DNA of 48,530 nt from positions 1-48,530 of the forward strand of contig CAZUZI010000005.1 of NCBI GenBank assembly GCA_964625015.1. The letters are read 5' to 3'. The notes beneath the pieces were generated by a model. It was not told the origin of the DNA. It ran no database searches and worked only from the letters and a program-made list of their open reading frames with translations. A program made the translations under genes and the position numbers. The stretch comes from UBA5209 sp964625015 (GTDB lineage Bacteria > Patescibacteriota > Dojkabacteria > SC72). Positions 8,591 to 16,925 of the stretch are shown here, one piece after another (within the stretch, counting starts at the first letter, position 1; every line of letters begins with the position of its first letter).

Positions 8591-9260
8591 TTTATTGTCA
8601 CTTTTTAGAATGCTATTTAACAAATGGTACATCATTCTCATCTCAACAATTGTTTGTTTTGGTCTTGCAAGTATCTATGCCTATGGTATGTTAGATGACG
8701 ACTATACTGCACAGACATCGATGATCATTTTAGTTGATAACGATGTACAATCTGATGAGCAAAACTTCAACTTTTCACAAAAGCTGACAAAGACATACAC
8801 CGAATTAGCTAAAAGTGATCTCGTCGTTCAAGAAGTCATCGAATCATTATCTTTAGACTATACCAATGAACAACTTAGAAAGATGATGACGATTTCTGGT
8901 GTACAAGATACACCTGTGATTAAACTATCTGTTGAAACAAAAGATCCTCATCTAGCGAAAAATATTGCTAATAAAACGGTTGAAGTCATGCAGGTTGTTT
9001 CACTCCAGTTTGAAGGTTTTGATAATATTGAAGTTTTAGATGTTGCACAAATACCTGCGATTCCTAGTGGACCTAATCGGATATTGTATGTTGCGATTGG
9101 TATCATCTTAGGTGGTATTTTTGGTGTTGGTATGATCTTTGTCATGGAACTTGTTGACCATTCGATTAAAACACCTGATGATATTGAAAGAAAATTAGGT
9201 TTACGCACATTAGCGATTATTCCTGATTATCAGATGGAAAGTGAGGTTGAACAATTATAA
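8559..9260 (+). CDS. cpsC: CpsC/Wzz-like polysaccharide co-polymerase and BY-kinase adaptor
   Basis: 233 aa with the classic layout: a short cytoplasmic start, membrane helix 1 (about 24-43), an extracytoplasmic domain, and helix 2 near 170-195 followed by a cytoplasmic tail. The segment before helix 2 (PAIPSGPNR) is the proline-rich Wzz motif. It sets chain length and activates CpsD. I chose the ATG at 8559 because GGAAGG (8547-8552) is six bases before it; in-frame ATGs at 8541 and 8553 are badly placed for that site. The gene overlaps cpsB by 32 bases and touches cpsD by one base. Confidence 0.88.
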   Translation: MEDTRQTQEIDLLSLFRMLFNKWYIILISTIVCFGLASIYAYGMLDDDYTAQTSMIILVDNDVQSDEQNFNFSQKLTKTYTELAKSDLVVQEVIESLSLDYTNEQLRKMMTISGVQDTPVIKLSVETKDPHLAKNIANKTVEVMQVVSLQFEGFDNIEVLDVAQIPAIPSGPNRILYVAIGIILGGIFGVGMIFVMELVDHSIKTPDDIERKLGLRTLAIIPDYQMESEVEQL

Positions 9261-9958
9261 TGAACAAGAAGAAGTATCACCAAATGGGTTCATATATTCC
9301 TATTTCAACAAAAGAACCTCATTCCATTATCACCGAGCAATATCGTAAACTCAGAACCAATATTGAATTATCTAATTTCAATCAAGACTTAAAAACAATT
9401 GCACTCACATCAACATTTGCCATGGAAGGTAAAACCATTACATCAATTAATCTTGCAACCGTTTATGCACAAAGTGGCAAGAAAACACTACTTATTGATA
9501 TGGATTTGAGAAAACCTAAGATTCATAGAGGTTTTAGAAAGATCAATCAGATTGGTTTATCTGATATGGTCCTACATAACTTAACCATCGAAGAAGCAGT
9601 TCAAGAGGTTGATGATCATCTTCACATCTTGACATCTGGAACAAAACTACCCTATCCAGCTGAATTCTTAATGAGTGATAAGCTTAAAGATCTTATAGCG
9701 AACTTAAAACAAAAATACGACAAGATTATCATTGATACACCACCCATGACTGCAGTTACAGATGCCAATATTATCAGTTCATTAGTTGATGGTGTTGTGA
9801 TTGTGTTTGCTGCAAGAGAAGCTAAAATTGATGTTGCAGCACGCGTCATTAAGGATCTAAAGGATAACGGTGCTAACATCATTGGTAGCGTCATGACACG
9901 TGTTAAGAAAAAAGAACATCATTATGCATATTACTACTATGCTTACGGGAAATCATAA
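9260..9958 (+). CDS. cpsD: CpsD-like bacterial tyrosine kinase (BY-kinase)
   Basis: 232 aa. Walker A is AMEGKTIT (Lys58), Walker A' is LLIDMDLRKP (77-86) and Walker B is IIIDTPP. The C-terminus carries a tyrosine cluster (HHYAYYYYAYG), the usual autophosphorylation site. It works with the CpsC adaptor to control polymer export and is reset by CpsB. The start overlaps the cpsC stop in TAATG. The Walker A differs from the common PGEGKST form at its first residues (AMEGKTI), but the catalytic Lys is kept. Confidence 0.92.
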   Translation: MNKKKYHQMGSYIPISTKEPHSIITEQYRKLRTNIELSNFNQDLKTIALTSTFAMEGKTITSINLATVYAQSGKKTLLIDMDLRKPKIHRGFRKINQIGLSDMVLHNLTIEEAVQEVDDHLHILTSGTKLPYPAEFLMSDKLKDLIANLKQKYDKIIIDTPPMTAVTDANIISSLVDGVVIVFAAREAKIDVAARVIKDLKDNGANIIGSVMTRVKKKEHHYAYYYYAYGKS

Positions 9959-9974
9959 ATATTAGAAATTCATA

Positions 9975-9988
9975 TGAAACCGGTTTAT
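9975..9988. promoter_or_regulatory. cre-like palindrome 1
   Basis: TGAAACCGGTTTAT fits the CcpA consensus TGNAANCGNTNNCA at all fixed positions except the last two. Its centre AAACCGGTTT is a perfect 10-base palindrome. It lies directly after cpsD. A LacI-family regulator other than CcpA could also bind such a site. Confidence 0.4.
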
Positions 9989-10043
9989 CATGTAATAAGC
10001 GTTATATATGATAAAAGTGTACAAGGTCATGAAAAATGTCACA

Positions 10044-10057
10044 TGAAAGCGGTTTCA
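10044..10057. promoter_or_regulatory. cre site (perfect match to the CcpA consensus)
   Basis: TGAAAGCGGTTTCA matches TGNAANCGNTNNCA at every fixed position and is a near-perfect palindrome. It is about 40 bases upstream of a TATAAT box (10096-10101) that could serve the regulator gene at 10137. The placement suggests carbon-source control of this gene. No ccpA gene is in the window. Confidence 0.6.
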
Positions 10058-10136
10058 TATTTCGCTATGAAAGATATATGAAATAATTTAAAACCTATAA
10101 TGAAGTTACATTGACGTCTGGGGAGGCTAAAATGAG

Positions 10137-10823
10137 ATGTACAATATTCTAATTATTTCAAAAGACGAAAGACCATTTAAAGATTTAATTGATTTACTGA
10201 GAAAAGATTTTTTAAATGTGTACCTGTATCAATCCATTGAAACTGCGAATGCGCATGATGAACTAAGACAGTATGATTTTATACTGCTACACATTGAAAA
10301 TGACAATGATGTCAAAACAATCACTGAGATTAAAAACCACTGTACATGTCCACTTTATGTGTTTTCACACGATCAAGATCATCAACAAATTGCACACTAT
10401 TTAGAATCTGGATCTGAAGGACATGTTGAAATACCCTTTAGAGCTGAAGTCATCGTACCACGTATCAAAGCTGTATTAAGATTCTTACACCAGGTCAAAC
10501 GTGGCGTACCTAATACACTTCGTTATGGTAGATTGACACTTCACCTCGATAATCGAGAAGTACTTATCGATGGCAACAAGGTTCCCTTAACAAATGTTGA
10601 ATTTAAGATTATTCAAATCTTAGTTGAACACCGTGAAGCTGTCGTATCAAAAGATAAAATTATTCATCATGTGTGGAATGAAGATACCTCAGCAACCGAT
10701 AATGCGTTAGGTATTCATATCACACGATTAAGAAAGAAATTAGCCTGCAAACCCGATGAAGAACTCATTGAAACGGTTTGGGGTTTAGGATATCGACTCA
10801 ATTTAGAACAATGTGAAAAGTAA
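10137..10823 (+). CDS. OmpR-like DNA-binding protein with a degenerate receiver domain
   Basis: 228 aa. Residues 1-115 have the fold pattern of a response-regulator receiver and 125-225 form an OmpR/PhoB winged helix ending in VWGLGYRL. The phospho-acceptor Asp is replaced by His52 (ILLHIEN), the conserved Lys by Ile99 (EIPF), and the acidic pair is reduced. It is therefore unlikely to be switched by phosphorylation in the usual way, and no histidine kinase lies nearby. Its position between cpsD and the CapD-like gene suggests it regulates polysaccharide genes. GGGGAGG (10120-10126) supports the start. An ATG at 10132 would give only six codons. Confidence 0.8.
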   Translation: MYNILIISKDERPFKDLIDLLRKDFLNVYLYQSIETANAHDELRQYDFILLHIENDNDVKTITEIKNHCTCPLYVFSHDQDHQQIAHYLESGSEGHVEIPFRAEVIVPRIKAVLRFLHQVKRGVPNTLRYGRLTLHLDNREVLIDGNKVPLTNVEFKIIQILVEHREAVVSKDKIIHHVWNEDTSATDNALGIHITRLRKKLACKPDEELIETVWGLGYRLNLEQCEK

Positions 10824-10827
10824 ATGT

Positions 10828-10866
10828 AACGATTCTTCATCTTTGATGAGGAACCGTTGTTCTTTT
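10828..10866 (+). terminator. Terminator after the regulator gene
   Basis: A 14-base stem (10828-10841 with 10845-10858) with one mismatch, one G-T pair and a TTT loop, followed by a T-rich stretch (GTTCTTTT). The T run is interrupted, so termination may be partial. Confidence 0.6.
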
Positions 10867-10920
10867 AAACATGCTATGTTATATTATAGATAAACTGATC
10901 GTATCGTAAAAGATTGGTAA

Positions 10921-10967
10921 AACGAAAGCGTTATTCTATTGGTTTAATGATGAAAAAGATGTATACT
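10921..10967 (+). promoter_or_regulatory. Promoter of the CapD-like gene with an upstream cre-like element
   Basis: TTGGTT (10939-10944), a 17-base spacer and TATACT (10962-10967) make a plausible housekeeping promoter. Directly upstream, 10923-10936 (CGAAAGCGTTATTC) keeps the cre core GNAANCGNT but not the ends. Its position just before -35 would fit activation more than repression. Confidence 0.45.
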
Positions 10968-11010
10968 ATTTATAGTTAAGAAATAATTAAGTATTTTTGA
11001 CGAGGTCTAC

Positions 11011-12873
11011 ATGAGTAAAACAAACATTAACAAATTCCTATATGTTTTAAAATACATGTTTTTTGACGTCTTGATGATTGGCATAGCGTATTTGATAGCT
11101 ATTTTTATGTTCATGGTTTTAGAGATTCCTGTTAACAGTAATCAACTCTGGTATGCTATACCAGGTATTATTGCATTTAAGTTAATCGTATTTTATATCG
11201 CTGGTTTATACAGAATGTTAGAAAATCATATCGGTTTTGAAGATGTGATCAAGATAACGATTGTTACCATAGTAACCAATATCATGATTGTGTTATTCAT
11301 ATGGGTAACAAAAACAGAATTTATGTATAAGTCAGCTTATATATTTCTAACGATTGCAGAAGTTGGTTTAGTCACTTTCCCAAGAGTGATCAACCGCATA
11401 GCAACCTATGTGAAAACCAATATTGAATGGCGTCAAGCATTAGGTAGAAGAACACTCATTGTAGGTGCTGGTTCAGCTGGTGAAATCGTCGTTAAAGAAA
11501 TCATTAGAAATAAAGATTTAAATAATATTCCAGTAGCTTTTGTCGATGATGATATTGAAAAGATTGGTAAACGTATGATGGGCATTAAAATTGTTGGTCC
11601 CATCAGTGCCATTAAGTATTATATCGATCAATACCGTGTTGAAGAAGTGATCATTGCGATTAATAACTATCCTAAAGATGAATTAATGAATCTTGCTAAC
11701 CTCGTTGCTGAACGTAATTGTCGTATGAAACGACTATTAAGTGTCAGTGATGTTGATGATAAGAAACCTACCTTAATTGATGTTAGAATCGAAGATTTAC
11801 TCAATCGTGATGAAATTATACTTGATAACACAGGCATTAATGAGTTTATTAAAGATAAAGTCGTCTTAGTTACAGGTGGTGGTGGTTCAATCGGTAGTGA
11901 ACTGTGCAGACAAATCGCTAGTTATGAACCTAAACACTTAGTCATCTTTGATATCTATGAAAATAATGCTTATGATATCCAACAAGAATTACTTCGCAAG
12001 TATCACAAAGAAGGAAAGAAATTAAACTTAACTGTCTATATTGGTAGTGTCTATAACAGAGAAAGACTAAAATCCATCTTTGAACTTATTCGTCCAGAAC
12101 TTGTTTTCCATGCTGCAGCTTATAAACATGTCCCCTTAATGGAAGATAGTGCCATTGAGGCTGTTAGAACGAATGTTATTGGTACCTATAATGCAGCAAG
12201 CCTTTCTAATGAATATAATGTTAAGAAATTCGTTTTAGTATCAAGTGATAAAGCTGTACGTTCTACCAATGTCATGGGAGCAACAAAACGTTATGCAGAA
12301 CTCATTATCCAGGAGCAGCAACAACATTCAAAAGTAACTAAATTCTCTGCTGTTAGATTCGGTAATGTATTAGGATCTAATGGTAGTGTCATTCCACTCT
12401 TTAAGAAACAAATTGAAGATGGTGGACCTGTCACAGTGACACATCCTGAGATTACAAGATACTTTATGACGATACCTGAAGCTGTTGGATTAATCTTACA
12501 GTGTGGTGTATACGCCAATGGTGCAGAAGTCTTTATTCTTGATATGGGAGAACCCGTTAAGATTAAAGATTTAGCAGAAAAGATGATCAGTTTAGCAGGC
12601 TTTAAGCCCTATAAGGAAATCGATATTGAATTTACGGGTCTAAGACCAGGTGAAAAACTGTTTGAAGAACTCTTGGTTGATCACAACCATGAAGATCATT
12701 GTAAGACAGATAATCAAAAGATTTTCATTGAAAGACAGCGTGAAGTTGAAGCAAAAGAACTCGAACTTGAAAAGATTACGACTACACTAGAACAATTAGA
12801 GAACGATCAAGTGAAAGAATTTGTAGCATCAATCATCGCAACCTACAAGAGAAATGGTAATGGACATAATTAG
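11011..12873 (+). CDS. capD: CapD/EpsC/FlaA1-type membrane nucleotide-sugar dehydratase
   Basis: 620 aa. About four N-terminal membrane helices (residues 10-125) are followed by a CoA-binding-like Rossmann domain (IVGAGSAGE, about 150) and a catalytic SDR domain (VTGGGGSIGSE, about 288). The catalytic segment is NVMGATKR with Met422 and Lys426: Met replaces Tyr of YxxxK, as in UDP-GlcNAc 4,6-dehydratases of this family. It likely makes the 4-keto-6-deoxy precursor of an amino sugar used in the polysaccharide. It has its own promoter and a strong terminator, so it is a single-gene unit between the two halves of the locus. Confidence 0.88.
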   Translation: MSKTNINKFLYVLKYMFFDVLMIGIAYLIAIFMFMVLEIPVNSNQLWYAIPGIIAFKLIVFYIAGLYRMLENHIGFEDVIKITIVTIVTNIMIVLFIWVTKTEFMYKSAYIFLTIAEVGLVTFPRVINRIATYVKTNIEWRQALGRRTLIVGAGSAGEIVVKEIIRNKDLNNIPVAFVDDDIEKIGKRMMGIKIVGPISAIKYYIDQYRVEEVIIAINNYPKDELMNLANLVAERNCRMKRLLSVSDVDDKKPTLIDVRIEDLLNRDEIILDNTGINEFIKDKVVLVTGGGGSIGSELCRQIASYEPKHLVIFDIYENNAYDIQQELLRKYHKEGKKLNLTVYIGSVYNRERLKSIFELIRPELVFHAAAYKHVPLMEDSAIEAVRTNVIGTYNAASLSNEYNVKKFVLVSSDKAVRSTNVMGATKRYAELIIQEQQQHSKVTKFSAVRFGNVLGSNGSVIPLFKKQIEDGGPVTVTHPEITRYFMTIPEAVGLILQCGVYANGAEVFILDMGEPVKIKDLAEKMISLAGFKPYKEIDIEFTGLRPGEKLFEELLVDHNHEDHCKTDNQKIFIERQREVEAKELELEKITTTLEQLENDQVKEFVASIIATYKRNGNGHN

Positions 12874-12902
12874 TGATTGTACAGACGTACAGTCACTTTT
12901 TA
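12872..12902 (+). terminator. Strong Rho-independent terminator after the CapD-like gene
   Basis: An 11-bp stem (12872-12882 with 12887-12897, one G-T pair) with loop AGAC and a T tract. It begins within the TAG stop codon. Confidence 0.9.
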
Positions 12903-12907
12903 ATATG

Positions 12908-12930
12908 ATAAAAGGCTCAATTGAGCCTTC
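12908..12930 (-). terminator. Terminator-like palindrome for the flavodoxin unit
   Basis: AAGGCTCAATTGAGCCTT (12912-12929) is a perfect 18-base palindrome directly after the minus-strand flavodoxin stop. On the minus strand only a short T run follows, so termination strength is moderate. Confidence 0.55.
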
Positions 12931-13373
12931 TATGGTTTTTTAATGATGTTAGCATTCTCATAATCTCTTCCTGTTGGGATGCTATATGTCTGAATGATCA
13001 CATTCGATGGATGCAATCGTTTTTGAAATTTTTTAAGTGCCCTACCTGGACCTCCCATATGCGTGATGAGAAGAGTCACTTTTTTATCTTTAAATGGATG
13101 ATCTTTTAAAAATTTCTTCATAAATGGAACAATCGTCCATGCCCAAACGGGACTCGCTAAGATGATTTCATCGTACTTATCGAAGTCAATATCGATGGGT
13201 TGATAACTAAGTTTTGAATTGAGTGTAGCAAACATCCCTAAGTAGATGAGTTGCATGGTATATTATTTAGGAATTTTGATCTTACCTTTTAAACGATAGA
13301 AGTCACCTTCAAAACGTTCTTCACATGCTTTCTTCGTTTGACCTCTTAGACTATAATAAATAATAACTTTCAT
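12930..13373 (-). pseudogene. Flavodoxin gene interrupted by one in-frame stop
   Basis: Reading down from the ATG at 13373 gives 36 codons with a flavodoxin start (VIIYYSLRGQTKKA, the FMN-phosphate loop), then a single TAA at 13263-13265. The same frame continues to 12930 with the rest of the fold: MQLIYLG, then ASPVWAWTIVPF, the FMN-ring segment. Without the TAA the product would be 147 aa, normal for short flavodoxins. The start is one base after the flavin-reductase stop, so the two were an operon. A later ATG at 13256 could make a product without the phosphate loop, which would not bind FMN normally. A sequencing error is possible. Confidence 0.75.
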
Positions 13374-13374
13374 G

Positions 13375-14298
13375 TTATCGCTCTTTCTTTTCTTTGTTGC
13401 GTTTATCTTGGATTTGAATCATTTCCTTTTCACGGATTTCGGTTATATCGTGTTCTTTTGCCCATTGGACACAACCATCTAATGCAGCTTTTAAGAAGAT
13501 ACGAGGAACTTTTGCAAGTCTCATACATGCTTCATCCGTGAAATGAATGGTAGGATCTGTGCGATCTGCAGCATACCTAACTGTAGAGATGTTAATCTCT
13601 TTAGGTGCTGGGACAGCTTCTTTTCTAAAACGTTTAGAAGGTGCATACCAAAAGTGTGTGTTATCACGATACCCATAGTCTACTGGAACATGTGGGAAGT
13701 TATTTGCACTGACGCCATCAATAATACTTTTCTTATAGGGTTTCTTAAGAAGTATTTTATCAATTCTTAAAATGAAATGTGCACCAAACTTCGATGTGAT
13801 ACCATTAAAATGACGATAAGGTGGTTGATATCCATCTAGTGTACCTGCTTGGTCTAAATGTGCATCTTCTAGATCACTCATCCATGTGCACTCAAATACT
13901 TGAAAAGATTCTGATACGTTATCAGGTCTTTTTTTGTTAACTATAGTCTGTGCAGGTTCTAAATGGAAAAGACATTTTTCCATTTTTTCTTTGGATGTGT
14001 CACCAGGAAAACCTAATCTGACAATCTCTTTAAAATATTTCTTTGAATCAGGTAAGAAGTTAAGGGAACAATGAGGTCTCTTAAGGAGATTTTGAGCAGT
14101 GTTTGAACTGTTTCTGCATTCTAAGAGCATCGCATAATAATCTTTACCAGCAACATAATAGGGGAAACATAACGAATAAGCTCCTAATGTTGTGTTACCT
14201 TCATCATCTAAGGTTGATATTAAGATGGTTGGCATCGGAAAAAAACTAGATGTCTGATAAAAATTATCGACAATACGTAAATCTTCTAACTGTGACAT
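13375..14298 (-). CDS. Flavin reductase-like protein (FMN-binding split barrel)
   Basis: 307 aa from the ATG at 14298. GGAGGAT (14310-14304 on the minus strand) is correctly spaced, and a TATACT -10 box (14344-14339) lies inside the longer frame that starts at 14382, which rules that start out. The N-terminal half resembles flavin reductases: MPTILISTLDDEGNTTLGAYSLCFP, then AQNLLKRPHCSLNFLP. The C-terminal extension is not one I can assign. Such proteins bind FMN and reduce flavin or serve as flavin-binding oxidoreductases. The flavodoxin gene that follows would be a natural electron partner but is broken. Confidence 0.75.
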   Translation of the reverse strand: MSQLEDLRIVDNFYQTSSFFPMPTILISTLDDEGNTTLGAYSLCFPYYVAGKDYYAMLLECRNSSNTAQNLLKRPHCSLNFLPDSKKYFKEIVRLGFPGDTSKEKMEKCLFHLEPAQTIVNKKRPDNVSESFQVFECTWMSDLEDAHLDQAGTLDGYQPPYRHFNGITSKFGAHFILRIDKILLKKPYKKSIIDGVSANNFPHVPVDYGYRDNTHFWYAPSKRFRKEAVPAPKEINISTVRYAADRTDPTIHFTDEACMRLAKVPRIFLKAALDGCVQWAKEHDITEIREKEMIQIQDKRNKEKKER

Positions 14299-14368
14299 AT
14301 TTGATCCTCCAGTTGATATGGGTTCGTATTTTGGTTTCAGTATAGCACGATTAAATCTTGAATATAAG

Positions 14369-14404
14369 AAAAAGATGGTCATTCTTTGTTAAGAACGACC
14401 ATCT
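14369..14404 (-). terminator. Rho-independent terminator of the decarboxylase-birA operon
   Basis: Stem 14373-14386 with 14391-14404, one A-C mismatch and a 4-base loop; on the minus strand a T5 run follows. It ends the transcript that begins at oadA, 12 bases after birA. Confidence 0.85.
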
Positions 14405-14415
14405 GATGATGATAT

Positions 14416-15133
14416 TTAAGTGTGATATAAGACAACTTCACCACTGTGAAGGATAATCGTTTCTTTTTGACTTTGAACAACAAGATGTCCATCATCATTT
14501 ATGTGCTTAACGATACCTTGATGAGATGTTTTATCTCTTAAGAATGTTACGACACGATTACTTAATGCAGCATAGTGATTACAATAATCGATGATTTGTG
14601 TAGGCTGATCTCTTAGTAGATCTAAATCTCTTAAAAACTGTGAGATGATATGACGCATGATGGTATCTTTATCATATGTTTTATGTGTTTCTCTTTTGAG
14701 TGAGGTGGCAANNNNNNNNNNTGTCACTAGGGAATACTTCCTGATTGATATTGATACCAAAACTCACAATGACAGAAAGCACCTTACTTGATTCAATCAT
14801 GGATTTAACGAGAATACCTGATAACTTAAGTTCGTGAATCCATAGATCATTAGGCCATTTGATCAAGATATCTTGATGATAGTTTGATAAGACTTTATGA
14901 ACAGACATGGCAGCACATAAAGGTATGAGTGATATCTTCATGTCATCTAAATGATCTCTAATTAGTAGTGAACACATGATAGAATCTTGATCGCCATACC
15001 ATATGCGTTCAAGTCGTCCGATACCAGATGTTTGATGATCTGTACTTACTAGAGTCATTTGATCATACTCATGATAGTGAGATGATACATAGTTATGTGT
15101 TGAATCAATTGTTTTAAAGTGAATATGTTTCAT
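14416..15133 (-). CDS. birA: Biotin--[carboxyl-carrier-protein] ligase, interrupted by an assembly gap
   Basis: Attaches biotin to the carrier lysine. The N-terminal part shows DSTHNY, the biotinyl-AMP region around SGIGRLERIW, the catalytic-domain motif KWPNDLW, the KLSGILV strand and FGININQ. The C-terminal part begins with ATSLKRE, which normally follows within a few residues. The reading frame changes across the 10 N at 14712-14721, so the real gap is not 10 bases long and the gene is probably intact. There is no N-terminal helix-turn-helix, so it is a mono-functional ligase and not a BirA repressor. It starts two bases after oadB and should biotinylate the carrier encoded at 16300. Confidence 0.88.
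14712..14721. other. Assembly gap (10 N)
   Basis: Ten undetermined bases inside birA. The two halves of birA are in different frames, so the true size differs from 10 by a number that is not a multiple of three. Confidence 0.99.
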
Positions 15134-15135
15134 AC

Positions 15136-16296
15136 TTAGAAGAACATTAAGAATAAACCAGCAGCAATCGCACTACCAATCACACCAGCGACATTAGGTC
15201 CCATCGCATGCATGAGTAAATAATTACTTTGGTCAACGAGTTGTCCTTCTTTATGGACAACACGTGCAGCCATGGGTACAGCTGAAACACCTGCAGCACC
15301 AATCATGGGGTTAACTTTTCCATGGGTGAGTTTACACATCACTTTACCACCTAAAACACCAGAAGCAGTAGCAATTCCAAATGCAAATAAACCTAATGCA
15401 ATAATCTTTAATGTTTCAAATCGTAAGAATGATGTACCAACTGTTGTGGCACCAATAGATAAGCCTAAGAGAATCGTGATGATGTAAAGCATCGAATCAC
15501 CAGCTGTCTTGGTTAAGTTAGGTGCAACCTTTGATTCTTTAATTAAGTTACCTAACATAAGCATCCCAATAATAGGAGCAGATGATGGAATTAATATAAT
15601 ACAAATCACTGTCACAATCACAGAAAACATGATCTTTTCAATAGGTTTTACTTCACGAAGTTGTTCCATCTTAATGGCACGTTCTTTTTTAGTTGTAAGA
15701 AGTTTAATAATAGGTGGTTGAATGAGTGGAACAAGTGCCATATAAGAATATGCAGCAACTGAGATCGCCCCGATTAAATGAGGTGCAAGCTCACTGGATA
15801 CCAAAATGGATGTAGGTCCATCTGCACCACCAATAATGCCTATAGAAGCCGATTCTGGGCCACTGAAGCCTAAGAGTATCGCACCTAAGAAGGTGATGAA
15901 GATACCGATTTGTGCAGCAGCACCTAATAACATCGATTTAGGGTTTGCAATGAGTGGACCAAAGTCTGTCGTAGCACCAATACCTAAAAAGATTAAAGGT
16001 GGATAGATCCCCAATTTAACACCATAATAAAGAAAACCTAATAAACCACTATACGTCGTTTGTTCAACACCATCGACTAAGACTTTGGTTTCAACAAACA
16101 TGTTGGTGTTTGGAATGTTAACAAGTAACATCGCAAACCCAATAGGGATGAGTAAATAAGGTTCAAACTTTTTGAATATAGCTAAGTAAAGTAAAACAAG
16201 AGCGATGATGATCATCACAAAGTATTTCCAACCATCTGGTTGAAAGAAGAAGTAAAGTCCAGTACTTTTAAAGAAATCAATTAATGCTTGTAGCAT
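15136..16296 (-). CDS. oadB: Sodium-pumping decarboxylase beta subunit
   Basis: 386 aa, very hydrophobic, about nine or more membrane helices. Family signatures are GATTDFGPL and NPKSMLLGAAAQ and the GGADGPTS loop with the Asp known to be needed for Na+ translocation. It decarboxylates the carboxybiotin on the carrier protein and uses the energy to export Na+. The ATG lies three bases after the TAA of the biotin-carrier gene, with GGGTAA as a weak ribosome site, so translation is probably coupled. Confidence 0.94.
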   Translation of the reverse strand: MLQALIDFFKSTGLYFFFQPDGWKYFVMIIIALVLLYLAIFKKFEPYLLIPIGFAMLLVNIPNTNMFVETKVLVDGVEQTTYSGLLGFLYYGVKLGIYPPLIFLGIGATTDFGPLIANPKSMLLGAAAQIGIFITFLGAILLGFSGPESASIGIIGGADGPTSILVSSELAPHLIGAISVAAYSYMALVPLIQPPIIKLLTTKKERAIKMEQLREVKPIEKIMFSVIVTVICIILIPSSAPIIGMLMLGNLIKESKVAPNLTKTAGDSMLYIITILLGLSIGATTVGTSFLRFETLKIIALGLFAFGIATASGVLGGKVMCKLTHGKVNPMIGAAGVSAVPMAARVVHKEGQLVDQSNYLLMHAMGPNVAGVIGSAIAAGLFLMFF

Positions 16297-16299
16297 GGT

Positions 16300-16626
16300 T
16301 TACCCAATCATTAACATCAGTTGATTGATTTCAACTTGATCGTTTTCTTTAATAAAGAGTTGTCTGACATAACCATCTGCAGGACATAAAATATCATTTT
16401 CTAATTTCATAGCTTCTAATACCATGAGAACATCACCTTTTTTGACATTAGAACCAACTTTGACATTAAGCTTAATGATTTTACCTTGCATAGGTGCTAA
16501 GACTTTGATTTTGGACTCTTCTTTAACTTCTTGTTTAACAGATTTCGTTTCAGTTTTTACTTCTTCAATACTTTCGACTTCGACTTCGTATGATTTACCA
16601 TTGACGTTTATTTTATAAATTTTCAT
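16300..16626 (-). CDS. Biotin carboxyl-carrier protein of the decarboxylase
   Basis: 108 aa from the ATG at 16626 (AAAGGA six bases upstream; an in-frame ATG at 16641 overlaps the oadG stop and lacks a site). An N-terminal beta-rich segment and a Glu/Lys-rich linker (about 18-41) precede a biotinyl domain (about 42-108) with EAMKLEN; Lys74 is the biotinylation site. In many OadA proteins this domain is fused to the C-terminus; here it is separate, as in methylmalonyl-CoA decarboxylases and glutaconyl-CoA decarboxylases. It moves CO2 from OadA to OadB. Confidence 0.92.
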   Translation of the reverse strand: MKIYKINVNGKSYEVEVESIEEVKTETKSVKQEVKEESKIKVLAPMQGKIIKLNVKVGSNVKKGDVLMVLEAMKLENDILCPADGYVRQLFIKENDQVEINQLMLMIG

Positions 16627-16637
16627 GAGAATTCCTT

Positions 16638-16925
16638 TCATTCATGTGTGATTTCTTTGATGGAGACAATTCTCACATCTTTTTTTATTTCGTTAAAGTA
16701 GTCGATGGATGCTACTAGAGCAGCAACCATCATATCTTCATCTTTGATATCTGATAATTGAATAGCTTTTTGGATGGTAAGTTGTTCAATGATATTTTTT
16801 GTTGGAACAACGATGTATTTGAGTAAACCAATCGCTAAGGCAACTACACCTAACATCAGAAAAACAATGAGAATACTAAATAATGAGATAAGTAGTCCAT
16901 CAGCGAACGTATTATAGATCATCAT
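16638..16925 (-). CDS. oadG: OadG-like gamma subunit
   Basis: 95 aa from the ATG at 16925 (GGAG lies six bases upstream). Earlier in-frame starts (TTG at 16937, ATG at 16931) overlap that site. One N-terminal membrane helix (about 8-32) is followed by a soluble tail with DEDMMVAALVASIDYF, similar to the DEE..AAI segment of OadG/MmdD. This subunit holds the alpha and beta subunits together. The gene overlaps the end of oadA by 14 bases. Confidence 0.8.
   Translation of the reverse strand: MMIYNTFADGLLISLFSILIVFLMLGVVALAIGLLKYIVVPTKNIIEQLTIQKAIQLSDIKDEDMMVAALVASIDYFNEIKKDVRIVSIKEITHE

Noticed and set aside
10132..10152. ATG five bases upstream of the regulator start as a leader peptide
   Set aside because: It gives only six codons and lies at normal spacing by chance; nothing else supports a leader peptide.
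12930..13373. Programmed stop-codon read-through in the flavodoxin
   Set aside because: No special context or structure is visible around the TAA, and flavodoxins are not known for this; mutation or sequencing error is simpler.
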